From assembly GCA_016840165.1 (NCBI GenBank), contig JAEOSU010000067.1, positions 1 to 64,000 of the forward strand: a DNA stretch of 64,000 nt, in the 5' to 3' direction. The translations under genes were made by a program, and so were the position numbers. Of the stretch, positions 17,819 through 27,144 are shown piece by piece. Below the pieces are notes generated by a model. It saw only the letters and a program-made list of their open reading frames with translations. It was not told where the DNA came from and did no database searches. The DNA is from Promethearchaeota archaeon (GTDB taxonomy: Archaea; Asgardarchaeota; Lokiarchaeia; Sigyniarchaeales; SOKP01). Each line of letters begins with the position of its first letter. Position 1 is the stretch's first letter.

Positions 17819-18742
17819 ATGACAACAGAGAGATATGGCAAAATAACGTTTATAGGAAAAGCTGGAATGGGGAAAACTACAATAAAGAAAGTTATCTTTC
17901 AGGGAGAAGATCCAAATGAGTTAGTAATTTTCCCACTTGAAGCTACTATTGGAATTAAATATTCGGTACACAATTATATGGATTCAAAAGTTAGTTTAAT
18001 TGATACACCAGGTCAATCTATGCAATTAATATTAGAAGATGAAGAAAAGCAGATATTTGTATTTGAAAATGCAAATGCTATAATATACATCTTCGATTAT
18101 CCTACTTGGATTTCAGATTCTCAAGATATTATTGATGATATTAAAAAAATCTATGAAATTAATAAAAAACGTAAATTTGGTGCCAAAATCGTTTTATTTA
18201 TGCATAAAGTTGATCTATTAATAAATAAAAAAATTGGTAGTAGGCTTGATATAATTAAACATCAAATAATTAGACAATTAAGTTTACCTGAAGAATTACC
18301 AATTTATTTCACAAGTTTACATCCAAATTTAATTTACACTATTTATAATGCATTATCTGATACTATTAGTTATTTTTCAGAAGACAATGTGAAATTAAAA
18401 GATATTATCATGAGATTAATCAATGGATTAGCTAAAACAAGCTGTTTTGTTACCAATCAGGAAGATAACATTATAATTCAAGTATTTTCAGAGGACTTTG
18501 ACACTAGTCTTCTTTATTATTTATATGAAAGTATTTATAGACTAAATACGTCGTCTGAATTTACTTCATCAGAATATAATTTAGTAAATCTTGGCCCAAA
18601 ATTATTGCATATAGCAGAAAAAAACATAAGCGAGTTCCATTCTAATTTCAAGAACGTGATGATTTTCTCGGAGACTTTAGAAAAAAATGATATGATTGAG
18701 ATAATAGATAAATTAAAGAAAGAACTAAACCAATATTATTAA
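17819..18742 (+). CDS. Rag/Gtr-like small GTPase with C-terminal roadblock-like domain
   Basis: GTPase of 307 aa. G1 is GKAGMGKT (residues 13-20), the switch region has FPLEATIGIKYS, G3 is DTPGQ (62-66) and G4 is HKVD (about 130). The ATIG switch and the spacing resemble eukaryotic RagA/Gtr1. A C-terminal domain (about 195-307) with SCFVTNQEDNIIIQVFS reads like a roadblock/longin fold, again as in Rag proteins, which sense nutrients on lysosomal membranes. Asgard archaea are known to be rich in such GTPases. The gene lies 30 bases before the longin-Arf-like GTPase gene, with which it probably forms an operon. Confidence 0.82.
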   Translation: MTTERYGKITFIGKAGMGKTTIKKVIFQGEDPNELVIFPLEATIGIKYSVHNYMDSKVSLIDTPGQSMQLILEDEEKQIFVFENANAIIYIFDYPTWISDSQDIIDDIKKIYEINKKRKFGAKIVLFMHKVDLLINKKIGSRLDIIKHQIIRQLSLPEELPIYFTSLHPNLIYTIYNALSDTISYFSEDNVKLKDIIMRLINGLAKTSCFVTNQEDNIIIQVFSEDFDTSLLYYLYESIYRLNTSSEFTSSEYNLVNLGPKLLHIAEKNISEFHSNFKNVMIFSETLEKNDMIEIIDKLKKELNQYY

Positions 18743-18772
18743 TATTTTTAGATAGAAATTAAAAAACACATC

Positions 18773-19822
18773 ATGCTGCGACAAGTTTTCATAATTATAA
18801 ATGATACAATAGCATATCAAAGAACTTATGCTAAAGGATTAGATAGTAATCTTTTTACAAATATATATCAAAAACTTAAAAAAGCAGCATTTTCGAAATT
18901 TGGAGGAGAAGCAGGTTCTTACGAGTTTTTTGAATATAAGCTGTCGTATATAGTTGATGAGAATTTAAATTTAATTTTACTCTTTGTTTCTGGATTAGGT
19001 GACAATTTCGATGATATAAAACCACAATTAAAAAAATTCAAAACTGAATTTTTAGAATTTTATGGGGATAATATCAAGGATGATAACTTCGAAATAATAA
19101 GTGATATTCTAGATCCAATTGTTGATAATGTTCACAGAAATTTAAAACCAAAAATATCTTTAGTGGGCTTTTCAGGAGTAGGGAAAACTACGACTACCAA
19201 ATTAATAAAATCTGAAGAGATTCCTATGCAACACATTCCTACGATAACTGGTGAAGTTGCCACTATTAAAATTGGAAAACTTCACTTCTTTTTATGGGAC
19301 TTCGCAGGACAAGATCAATTCGATTTTCTTTGGGAGAAATTTATCAGAGGAAGTGATGCTGTGTTATTAATAACGGATTCTACTTTAGAAAATCTTGAAA
19401 AGAGTAGATATTTCTTTGAATTAGTAAATAAAATAGTTCCTACTGCTCGTTTAGCAGTCATTGGAAACAAACAAGATTTACCTAATGCAATGAAAGTTGA
19501 AGATATTGAAAGATTATTGGGGCATAAAACTTATTCATTCATCGCCGTTGATCCAAACAATCGCCCTAAAATGATTCGTATAATAGCAGATCTCCTAGAT
19601 ATGGATACTGGAGTATCACCATTATTACAGCCTATGTTCGAAAGAGATGTTCTAATGGATAAACTACAAGAAGCATTACAACAGGGAGAATTTGAAAAGG
19701 TTATTGAAATCTTTGAAAAAATCAGTAATTTATGTCTTGAATTGGGAGATGATTCTCTTGCGATTGAATTTCAAAACAAAAGTAAAAAAATTCAGGATAT
19801 GTTGGCAAAACTTAGTAGCTAG
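18773..19822 (+). CDS. Longin-like domain fused to Arf/Ras-like GTPase
   Basis: 349 aa in three parts. Residues 1-115 form a longin/profilin-like alpha-beta domain (VFIIINDTIAYQRTYAKG). Residues about 125-295 are a small GTPase with G1 GFSGVGKTTTTK, an effector threonine in PTITGEVA, G3 DFAGQD, G4 GNKQDLP and a G5-like FIAVD. A C-terminal helical pair (LQEALQQGEFEKVIEIFEKI) follows and may mediate pairing. The WDFAGQD form is Arf/Sar-like. It lacks C-terminal cysteines for lipidation. It is likely co-transcribed with the Rag-like GTPase upstream and may form a heteromer with it, as Rag pairs do in eukaryotes. That is inference. Confidence 0.82.
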   Translation: MLRQVFIIINDTIAYQRTYAKGLDSNLFTNIYQKLKKAAFSKFGGEAGSYEFFEYKLSYIVDENLNLILLFVSGLGDNFDDIKPQLKKFKTEFLEFYGDNIKDDNFEIISDILDPIVDNVHRNLKPKISLVGFSGVGKTTTTKLIKSEEIPMQHIPTITGEVATIKIGKLHFFLWDFAGQDQFDFLWEKFIRGSDAVLLITDSTLENLEKSRYFFELVNKIVPTARLAVIGNKQDLPNAMKVEDIERLLGHKTYSFIAVDPNNRPKMIRIIADLLDMDTGVSPLLQPMFERDVLMDKLQEALQQGEFEKVIEIFEKISNLCLELGDDSLAIEFQNKSKKIQDMLAKLSS

Positions 19823-19843
19823 TAAAAAGATGTTTACGAATCC

Positions 19844-21529
19844 TTACCATGTTCTTGTTAAATTTTGTAAAAATACTAAAACTTCTCTATTTCCTAAGGG
19901 AACGATATTAGATTGAAAAACAATTTGATTATCCTTCAAAGGTAAAATAAACTTCATTTCGATTGATTCATTTTCTTTAAGTGCTTTTTCAATATTGATT
20001 ACTGCCTCATCAGCAATTTCTTTTGGTAAAAAATCATTTATAGTTTTCCCTATAAATTCTGTTGTTGTAAATGCTTGTTCAAAAATTTTTTTGATTTTTT
20101 TATCTAATTTAATCTCTAAGAAGACTCCATTTTTAGAAATTTTAAAAATTGAGAATGGAATATGATTAAGAAGGATATTTTTAGATATTTCACTTTGTCG
20201 TAATTCTTCTTTATTTTGTATTCGTTCCACCGCTGTGCCTAATTCCATCCCCAATGAAATAACTATTTCCATCTCTTCAGAGCTAAGTGATTTATTACCC
20301 TTAAAAATCATATATATAGCACCAATAATTTCGAATTTTGAAAATAACGGGAGTACTGCAGCAGAATTAAATTCAATTCCTTCAAAAAATTGTTCTAATA
20401 ATTCAGGAAAATTTTCATTATTAAGTACAACACCCTTATTAAAAACTATTTCATAAGGGCTTTTGGTTATATCTAATTTATTGTTTTGCTGAATGAAATA
20501 TGAAGGAAAACCTTTATGAACTTTAACACTAGCGATATTTTTAGATTTACCGACTAAGTATATACAGCATCCTTTAAGATCAAATAAATCTATAGAATTA
20601 TCAAGAATATTAGTTAATAATTCTGATAAACTATTAGCTTGGTTCGCAATACTGATGATTGTATTTAATATGTCCATTTTTTTAACCTGTCCCTTAAGTT
20701 TCTCCTCAAATACTTGGATGTCTGTAATATCATGAAACATATATTGAATAAAATGCTCATCTCCTAATATGATTTCATTTACACTTACTTCTAAGTATAA
20801 TTTCTTACCAGTCGATTTTTTTATCCTTGATATTATTGGAGGTGGGTTATTAATTAGATGTTCGACCATAGTCGGATCTATTAAACCTCCATCAAATAAT
20901 TCAAGTTTAAGGGCATGGAGCCCAATAATCTCCTCTCTAGATTTTTCGACTAATTTTTCAGCTTCTAAGTTAACATCAACGATTGTTCCATTTTTGCGAT
21001 TTGTAATAATAATTGCATCTTTAGCAGCCGTAAAAAGCGCTTGGTAACGATTCTCAGCCATTTTTATAGTTCTAAGAGCCGGTTTAATAGATTCAAAATA
21101 AGAGAAGAAGAAATTTTTGATTTCTTTCAATTTTTCAGGATCACTGTTAATATCCTTAACTTTATTATCAAAAGCTTTATATCCTTCTTCTAAATCTGCT
21201 AGATTTTGAGCAAAACTTTCAAGAAGTTCGTGGGCTAACATCAATGAGATATCGTTTTTAATATCAGTTATGATACTAATCATTAAACTTTCATTTCCGC
21301 CCCTTGCATGCTTATTAGGTAATTTAAAGAATAAATTTGCGGTTTTAATTTTTTTAAATATATGAATAAAAATCCCTTTAGTTTGGAGTTCCATTAATGA
21401 AGGAATTTCTTTTACATTATGTTTTTCTAATGATTTAGGTGCTTTTAAAAAGATTTTTGGACCATAAAATGGGTCAAAGCGACTAAGTATTAAAGCTTCC
21501 AAGGTTTTCACAGATTTGTTATAATTCAA
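19844..21529 (-). CDS. Longin-like/PAS/GAF/PAS sensor protein without kinase
   Basis: 561 aa. The N-terminus (ALILSRFDPFYGPKIF) resembles the start of the protein at 23393 (IILYEIDQSFGPNI) and fits a longin/roadblock-type fold. After a helical linker comes a PAS domain (about residues 165-275: YQALFTAAKDAIIITNRKNG), a GAF domain (about 285-440: SLSELLTNILDNSIDLF) and a second PAS-like region to the end. No histidine kinase, receiver or cyclase domain follows. It may therefore sense a ligand or redox state and pass the signal by protein contact, perhaps to the convergent GTPase pair. Confidence 0.72.
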   Translation of the reverse strand: MNYNKSVKTLEALILSRFDPFYGPKIFLKAPKSLEKHNVKEIPSLMELQTKGIFIHIFKKIKTANLFFKLPNKHARGGNESLMISIITDIKNDISLMLAHELLESFAQNLADLEEGYKAFDNKVKDINSDPEKLKEIKNFFFSYFESIKPALRTIKMAENRYQALFTAAKDAIIITNRKNGTIVDVNLEAEKLVEKSREEIIGLHALKLELFDGGLIDPTMVEHLINNPPPIISRIKKSTGKKLYLEVSVNEIILGDEHFIQYMFHDITDIQVFEEKLKGQVKKMDILNTIISIANQANSLSELLTNILDNSIDLFDLKGCCIYLVGKSKNIASVKVHKGFPSYFIQQNNKLDITKSPYEIVFNKGVVLNNENFPELLEQFFEGIEFNSAAVLPLFSKFEIIGAIYMIFKGNKSLSSEEMEIVISLGMELGTAVERIQNKEELRQSEISKNILLNHIPFSIFKISKNGVFLEIKLDKKIKKIFEQAFTTTEFIGKTINDFLPKEIADEAVINIEKALKENESIEMKFILPLKDNQIVFQSNIVPLGNREVLVFLQNLTRTW

Positions 21530-21653
21530 ATCTCAATTTTAAGGTAATAATTGAATTATTAAAATTTATATTTATGTTATAGTGAATAAAATAGAGATCT
21601 AATTAATTTTATTTAAGAGAAATATTATAAAATGATCTATTTTTTCTTTAGTT

Positions 21654-22313
21654 ATGGACTCAATGAAAGAATATCTCGGACCTACGGAATTCCTCGATTT
21701 TGACAAGAAAAATGTAAGTGATAAAGCTTTTGAAATAATCAATGGATTGAAATCTGAAAAAGAAAAAGCAATTGCACTTTTTTACTGGGTTAGAGATAAT
21801 ATCAAGTATAATATGTATACATACAATCCAAGTAATAGAGCAAATCTTAAAGCTTCTGTTACATTACGCAGAGGTAATGGTTTTTGTATGTCAAAAGCTG
21901 TACTATTATCTACTTTTGCTAGAGCTGTTGGCATTCCTGCAAGAATCCACATGGTAGATATCATAAATCATAAAATTCCTGATTGGATCGAAGAATTAAT
22001 GGGGACTAGAACATTTCATTGTCATGGATATAGTGAATTATATATTGAGGGTAAATGGCGAAAGCTCACTCCCGTTTTTGATAAAGATACAGCAATTAAG
22101 GCAGGCTACGTTCCTATAGTAGAATTTGATGGAGAAAATAACGCTCTTTTAGCTCCTTATGATGAAGAAGGAAACTTATTCGTGGAGTATGCTGAAGATT
22201 GGGGAATTTATACTGATGTACCGTTAGAAAAAATTAGTAAGATCTTTTCAAAAAATTATGGGAAAATCTATGATAAATACCAATTTCAAAAACCGGATAA
22301 ATTAGAAAGCTAA
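21654..22313 (+). CDS. Transglutaminase-like cysteine peptidase
   Basis: 219 aa with a transglutaminase-like core. ALFYWVRDNIKYNMY precedes the catalytic cysteine in GNGFCMSKAVLL, with a histidine in FHCHGYSELYIEGKW and an aspartate in TPVFDKDT forming the expected triad. In archaea and bacteria such domains are usually cysteine proteases or deglycosylating enzymes rather than crosslinkers. There is no signal peptide, so it is cytosolic. It is convergent with the formyltransferase gene, 13 bases apart. Confidence 0.82.
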   Translation: MDSMKEYLGPTEFLDFDKKNVSDKAFEIINGLKSEKEKAIALFYWVRDNIKYNMYTYNPSNRANLKASVTLRRGNGFCMSKAVLLSTFARAVGIPARIHMVDIINHKIPDWIEELMGTRTFHCHGYSELYIEGKWRKLTPVFDKDTAIKAGYVPIVEFDGENNALLAPYDEEGNLFVEYAEDWGIYTDVPLEKISKIFSKNYGKIYDKYQFQKPDKLES

Positions 22314-22326
22314 TAAAAATTTGAAT

Positions 22327-23244
22327 TTAAGAAAAATAATTTTCTTTTAATCCTAATTCTCTCAAAAATATTTTATATTTACCTAATTTTCCTCCATAAT
22401 TACCCGTTGATATTTTAATGAGACCCTCCAAATCAATTATTCCCTCAATTACTGTTAGCATTGTTTTTTCTATTGTTTCAATATCTAAAGCATTAAATAC
22501 AATTTCAGGAATAGACAATACTCCCTCAGGAACCTTATACTCTTCTGGCGAGAGTTTTCCTTTTAAGGATGGACAATATGAATGGTTTGTCGATGGACCT
22601 ATTTCAGGAAAGTTTGTTTCTGGTTTGGAACCAGCTGAACACACATCAAAAGTTGTGCAAACATTATCAATCTCAGCAATAATTTTAACAGCTTCTCTAC
22701 CCACTTTGATTCCTGACATCACAGAATCGCAAAATAACCATATATTCCCCCCCATTACGCCTTTTGTATAGGAAATCTCTTCTTCTACTAAAAAATCATG
22801 TCCCATCATAATTGGTACTGAAATCATTTTTCTTTCAAAATTTTCAATAATTTCTTCATAACCATCTCCGCAATGACCTACATTATTCATCATATTTAAT
22901 TTTATTTCAGATTTATGTGGATAATAGTCAAAAACAGCTGTTGTTGGTACAACAAGAATACCTTGCCTCATCCGTCTCCCTAATTGATCATAAAACTTCG
23001 CAATGGCTTTCTTTCCTGTTCCGGTGACCCACAATTGAACTATAGCACCTAATCTTCCATCAATTGTTTCCTTTTCAGTTAACCACCTTACAATACCTCC
23101 TTCAGCATCTCCAAAAACCGTTGAGGGTAAGGCAGTAAACGCATTAGCAGCTCTATTCAAAAATTCGCTATCCTGAGCAGTTACCATCAATTGGCAACAA
23201 AGACCTTCAAAAGCCTCACAATACGTATCTTCTATAATAGCCAT
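22327..23244 (-). CDS. ftr: Formylmethanofuran:tetrahydromethanopterin formyltransferase
   Basis: Transfers the formyl group from formylmethanofuran to H4MPT in the archaeal C1 branch of the Wood-Ljungdahl pathway, or in the reverse oxidative direction. The start MAIIEDTYCEAFEG is the family hallmark, followed by LMVTAQD and AANAFTALPSTVFGD. The ATG at 23244 has AAAGGTT six bases upstream and gives about 305 aa, close to the usual 297; the TTG at 23271 is less likely. No other C1 pathway genes adjoin it, but an F420-related gene (35970) and the methanogenesis-marker-9 gene (28859) are nearby. Confidence 0.9.
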   Translation of the reverse strand: MAIIEDTYCEAFEGLCCQLMVTAQDSEFLNRAANAFTALPSTVFGDAEGGIVRWLTEKETIDGRLGAIVQLWVTGTGKKAIAKFYDQLGRRMRQGILVVPTTAVFDYYPHKSEIKLNMMNNVGHCGDGYEEIIENFERKMISVPIMMGHDFLVEEEISYTKGVMGGNIWLFCDSVMSGIKVGREAVKIIAEIDNVCTTFDVCSAGSKPETNFPEIGPSTNHSYCPSLKGKLSPEEYKVPEGVLSIPEIVFNALDIETIEKTMLTVIEGIIDLEGLIKISTGNYGGKLGKYKIFLRELGLKENYFS

Positions 23245-23392
23245 ATTTTTAACCTTTATTTTTTCCCGCAATTTTTACTTTATATATATGACCTTAATCA
23301 TCTAGATAGAATAAAAATTTAAAATCAAAACCTTATTAACTCTATAATATATAAATTAATCACTAGAAATTTATTAACAGAGCTATAATAAT

Positions 23393-24316
23393 ATGCCACG
23401 AGCAATAATTTTATATGAAATTGATCAATCTTTTGGGCCAAATATCTTAGCTGAGTATTATTTAAAACAAGATGATAAAATATCACCAGCTATTTTAAAG
23501 GAATTTTCTGATAAACACGTAAAAAAAGAATCCTTAACTGTCACCATTCGCAAAGATAATAATCGTTATTATTCGAGCAAAGTTAATGCTGAACCTATTG
23601 ATAAAGAAAATCTTTATTTAAGTTTTATATTACAAGAAGAAGAGGACCTTATCTCCTTAAAAAGTATCTTTGAAAATATAGAAGAAAAAGTTATTCAAGG
23701 TTTTTCTACTGACAAAAAAAGTATGACAGATATTCTAAAAAACAGCTTGAATGCAATTTTAAGTTTGATTCAGAAACTACAAGAACCAGAAATCATAAAG
23801 GATATTTTGAATGAGAGAACAAAAAAAATGCTTGACGATGGACAGCTTCAAGAAGCAAGAGAATTGATAGATTTAGGAGAAGACATCCCTCAAAAACTCG
23901 CAGCTGAAGTAAAAATTGCAGATCAATTTTTGAAAGATGAATTTTACAGAAAAGCAAAAAAAAGCTTCCAAAAGGCTGCAGAATTAGCAGTACTTATTCA
24001 AGAAGAAGAAATTGCTTCATTTTTACAAAATAAGGGAGAGCAAGTTGGAATGTTCCCTGAATTATTAAAAGAACGAGAGAGTCTCTATAAAGAAATTGCA
24101 AAATTCTTTAATGAATTTTTAGGTGAGAAATTAGATATTTATAATCAATTAATTGAACCAATCGATAGATTAATTGAAATTTCTGATAATTTTGAAGAAC
24201 ACGAATTAATTGATGACTTAACTAAATTAAAAAACAATACACAAAGAGCTTCTCGCTTAGGAAAAGATCTATATGGATTAGAAAACAAAATAAAAGAATT
24301 TTTTGAAAAGATCTAA
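23393..24316 (+). CDS. Longin-like N-terminal domain with helical C-terminus
   Basis: 307 aa, not assigned to a named family. Residues 1-95 (AIILYEIDQSFGPNILAEYY) read as a longin/roadblock-like alpha-beta domain. The rest is almost entirely helical and charged, with TPR-like pairs (DEFYRKAKKSFQKAAELAVLI). The N-terminus resembles that of the PAS/GAF protein encoded at 19844-21529. It sits among GTPase-type signalling genes and could be a GTPase platform or effector. That is inferred from position and fold only. Confidence 0.6.
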   Translation: MPRAIILYEIDQSFGPNILAEYYLKQDDKISPAILKEFSDKHVKKESLTVTIRKDNNRYYSSKVNAEPIDKENLYLSFILQEEEDLISLKSIFENIEEKVIQGFSTDKKSMTDILKNSLNAILSLIQKLQEPEIIKDILNERTKKMLDDGQLQEARELIDLGEDIPQKLAAEVKIADQFLKDEFYRKAKKSFQKAAELAVLIQEEEIASFLQNKGEQVGMFPELLKERESLYKEIAKFFNEFLGEKLDIYNQLIEPIDRLIEISDNFEEHELIDDLTKLKNNTQRASRLGKDLYGLENKIKEFFEKI

Positions 24317-24323
24317 TTAAATT

Positions 24324-26102
24324 TTACATTTCTTCATTTGGAGTAGGGGATTCTTCAGTTTCTATGTATTCTCCAATGTCGGGGAAAATAATTCGTGTAA
24401 TCTCCCATCCCTCTTTTGTTGGACGCTTTAACGCATTTTCTATTATTTTTTCTCCAGTTTCATTATTCAACTCTACTTTATGAATATCAGGGTTATTCTT
24501 CAAAATACTTTCAAATTTCGCACCGCTACTTCCCTCTGGAACAATTAATAATGCTTTATCTATTGCTTTTTGATCGAGAGCATCTTTCAAACGTTTTGCT
24601 GCATAATATCCTGCAACACCAGCACTACGATCGAAAGTTTTAATAGAGGGAATTTCTAATCCCCATTTTTTGCCTTCAGCTTCTATTAATGCAGCTAGAG
24701 TTTGTGATCTTTTACCAAGCTTAAATTTGAATTCCATTTGAGTTTTAAAATCTTTCTTTTTTTCCTCCCCTACCATATTAATACATTTTAATGTAGCTCC
24801 TGCAACGGATTGAGGATTGACATCAATCGAGTATTCCTCTTCTGCTAAGATATCTTCAATAGTCTTTTTAATAACTTCTCTTGGTTTTGAGAAATCTATC
24901 ACTTCTTCTTCAATTTCACTTGGTGGCTTAGCTGTCGCAACAAGCTCAGAGCCAACTTCCATAAGTTGTTCTACTGTCATCTCTTCCATTACAACTTTAT
25001 CGATAAACCTTCTACAAAGTTTAATTGAATTTCTAGGATTCCCTTTAGTCTTTTCAAAAATCAATTCAATAAGCTTTTCATTTAATGGAAATAATGGGTA
25101 TAGTGGAGGATTCAAATTATTATCATCCCAAAAAGATTCCATAGATTTCGAGAAAAATATTTTTAGATCATTTAGGCTAAAAGGTTTTAAATCCTGTTCA
25201 GGTTCCATCCTTGACCTTAAAGGAGCATCAGCAATCTCAATGATTCTCGGCCAAATCTCTTTTAAAACTGCAATTATAATTACAAGACTCTTAACTTCAT
25301 TATACAACCTTTTTAAGATTTCCAGGAATTTGCGCTCTGCAACTTCTCCCAAGTATCTATATGGAGATTCTAATTCGTCAAAATAAAGAATAAGCACTCT
25401 ATCTAAATTTTCCGTGATGATTTTAATTAATGCTAAGCATACGTCATCTTCTTCGAGGACTGAATTGATTCCTAATGTTTCTAATTCCTCATCTTCTAAA
25501 TCTTCACCGAGAAGCCACCTTTCTGCTAAAGCTTTCTTATTTTTATCTAATTGGTAAGTCACTAACGCTTTTACACAATCAGCAAATACACCCGGGAATT
25601 CTCTTATCCCCATTTGGATTACTTCCTCAGCCTTAGGCTTTTGGAATATTCCTTTCTTCTCACCACCCCATTTTTTAACTAACCTTTCTGAAACGATATC
25701 AAGCAATTCAGCACCAAGTTCCTCAATAATACATGTATAAACATGAAGTAAAACACGTATACTTGCAGGTGGGCTGGGAACATAAATGATACTCCAATCT
25801 ATGGGCTCTAATTTGCTCACATCTATTTCTTGTGCTTCTGTAGATTCCGATAATTTATTTCTATTTTCTCTCTCTTTATCTTTAAATGAATGATAAGCAT
25901 GAGTTTTGCCTGAACCTGCTGATCCTAATATTGGAATAAGTCTCGCACTTCGATCTTTATATGTTTGACGTGCTAACCTATATACCTCACGATCTATATA
26001 ACTTCGTGGTCTAGCTATATCAATTTTATCTGGTATATCTCCCCTCGATACAAAATTAGAAAAGGGCATTATTGGTGCTTCACGTAACACATCAAGATAC
26101 AT
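24324..26102 (-). CDS. AAA/ORC-like P-loop ATPase
   Basis: 592 aa. Walker A is GSAGSGKT (about residues 57-64), Walker B is VLILYFDELESP (about 234-245) and a sensor-2-like segment is TKGNPRNSIKLCRRFID, an arrangement seen in ORC/Cdc6 and STAND-type AAA ATPases. The C-terminal 200 residues (LGKRSQTLAALIEAEGKKWG, DKALLIVPEGSSGAKF) form an additional alpha/beta domain that I do not recognise. No transmembrane segment is present. It is convergent with the gene at 23393 by eight bases. The function could be DNA- or complex-remodelling. Confidence 0.7.
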   Translation of the reverse strand: MYLDVLREAPIMPFSNFVSRGDIPDKIDIARPRSYIDREVYRLARQTYKDRSARLIPILGSAGSGKTHAYHSFKDKERENRNKLSESTEAQEIDVSKLEPIDWSIIYVPSPPASIRVLLHVYTCIIEELGAELLDIVSERLVKKWGGEKKGIFQKPKAEEVIQMGIREFPGVFADCVKALVTYQLDKNKKALAERWLLGEDLEDEELETLGINSVLEEDDVCLALIKIITENLDRVLILYFDELESPYRYLGEVAERKFLEILKRLYNEVKSLVIIIAVLKEIWPRIIEIADAPLRSRMEPEQDLKPFSLNDLKIFFSKSMESFWDDNNLNPPLYPLFPLNEKLIELIFEKTKGNPRNSIKLCRRFIDKVVMEEMTVEQLMEVGSELVATAKPPSEIEEEVIDFSKPREVIKKTIEDILAEEEYSIDVNPQSVAGATLKCINMVGEEKKKDFKTQMEFKFKLGKRSQTLAALIEAEGKKWGLEIPSIKTFDRSAGVAGYYAAKRLKDALDQKAIDKALLIVPEGSSGAKFESILKNNPDIHKVELNNETGEKIIENALKRPTKEGWEITRIIFPDIGEYIETEESPTPNEEM

Positions 26103-26277
26103 ATTTTTATCATCATCACTAAGTTCTGAGTATATTTTAATCTCCTCTACAAATTTTAATTTTTGATAATTAACTGTTTATGTAGAATAAATTTATTAAC
26201 CTAAACAATTTTTTCTAATATATAAGCTATTTAGTTTTTAGCAGTTATAATATTAAATTAACAATTTAGCTTATTAA

Positions 26278-26295
26278 ATTTAATTGAAATTAAAT
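26278..26295. repeat. Inverted repeat upstream of Hsp20 gene
   Basis: Perfect 8-base arms (ATTTAATT and AATTAAAT) around a two-base centre, ending 29 bases before the Hsp20 start codon. It is a possible operator, but such AT palindromes arise easily in this composition. Confidence 0.2.
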
Positions 26296-26324
26296 AAATC
26301 AAATATTTTATTAAGATTGATTGT

Positions 26325-26984
26325 ATGCCTAAAAAAAATGGAAATGATGATGAGGAAGATGATGAAATAAAAGATCCTTTTGACTTTTCCAAATATTTTG
26401 AGGATCCTTCTAAATTTTTTTCTGATCCAAATAAATTTGTGATAGATCCGAATAAGTTATTTGGATCTAAAGAATTCAGACGGGTATTTAAAGACATTTT
26501 TGATAAGATTTCAAAAAATTTACCTCCTGATTTTCAAAATCTTTCCCCTGAAGATCTTATGAAGGAATTCAAGAAGAATCAATCTAAATTTGGTTTTCCG
26601 ATAATGTATGGATTTAACATAAATATTGGTAAAGATGGGAAACCAAGAATAGATTCATTTGGTAATATTGAACCAAAACCTTATTCTGGAGAGCCTGTTG
26701 TCAAATCAAGGCGAGAACCCTTGATAGAAGTTAATGAAGAAAAGGATCATATATTAATTATAGCTGAAATGCCAGGTGTAGATAGAGACGATATCGAACT
26801 TAAAGCAACTACACATAGTCTGGCTATTTCAACAAGAGAGAATGCCAATAGAAATTATTACAAAGAAATTGAATTACCTTCTGGAATTAACTCAGATGTC
26901 GCCAAAGCTCGTTATACAAATGGCATTTTAGAAGTTCGCTTGAAAAAGATTGATGAAACACACACACATATAAGGATTGATTGA
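26325..26984 (+). CDS. Small heat shock protein Hsp20/alpha-crystallin
   Basis: ATP-independent chaperone that binds unfolding proteins. The alpha-crystallin domain spans about residues 128-219, with EPLIEVNEEKDHILIIAEMPG, VDRDDIELKATTHSLAIST and the closing NGILEVRLKK. The N-terminal arm is unusual. It opens with an acidic tract (NGNDDEEDDEIKD) and then has a run of DPFDF, DPSKF, DPNKF, DPNKL units (about residues 19-52) with roughly 8-9-residue spacing. The C-terminal IxI anchor motif seen in many relatives is not obvious (THTHIRID). The length of 219 aa is long for the family because of this arm. Confidence 0.88.
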   Translation: MPKKNGNDDEEDDEIKDPFDFSKYFEDPSKFFSDPNKFVIDPNKLFGSKEFRRVFKDIFDKISKNLPPDFQNLSPEDLMKEFKKNQSKFGFPIMYGFNINIGKDGKPRIDSFGNIEPKPYSGEPVVKSRREPLIEVNEEKDHILIIAEMPGVDRDDIELKATTHSLAISTRENANRNYYKEIELPSGINSDVAKARYTNGILEVRLKKIDETHTHIRID

Positions 26985-27064
26985 TTTCTTATTCTTTCAG
27001 GAATTGAATCCTTAATACGGGAATCATATTATTTGAAAATCTTAAAAACCAATTCAGTTAAGAA

Positions 27065-27074
27065 GATATAAATC
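27065..27074 (+). promoter_or_regulatory. TATA box of PAP2 gene
   Basis: GATATAAATC about 71 bases before the ATG of the PAP2 gene fits an archaeal TATA element. Confidence 0.35.
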
Positions 27075-27144
27075 TTTATTAATTTGGTTTACTCATAAAG
27101 TTTTAAATGACTAGATTTTATTAAAAAATTTTTAGTGAAAACTT

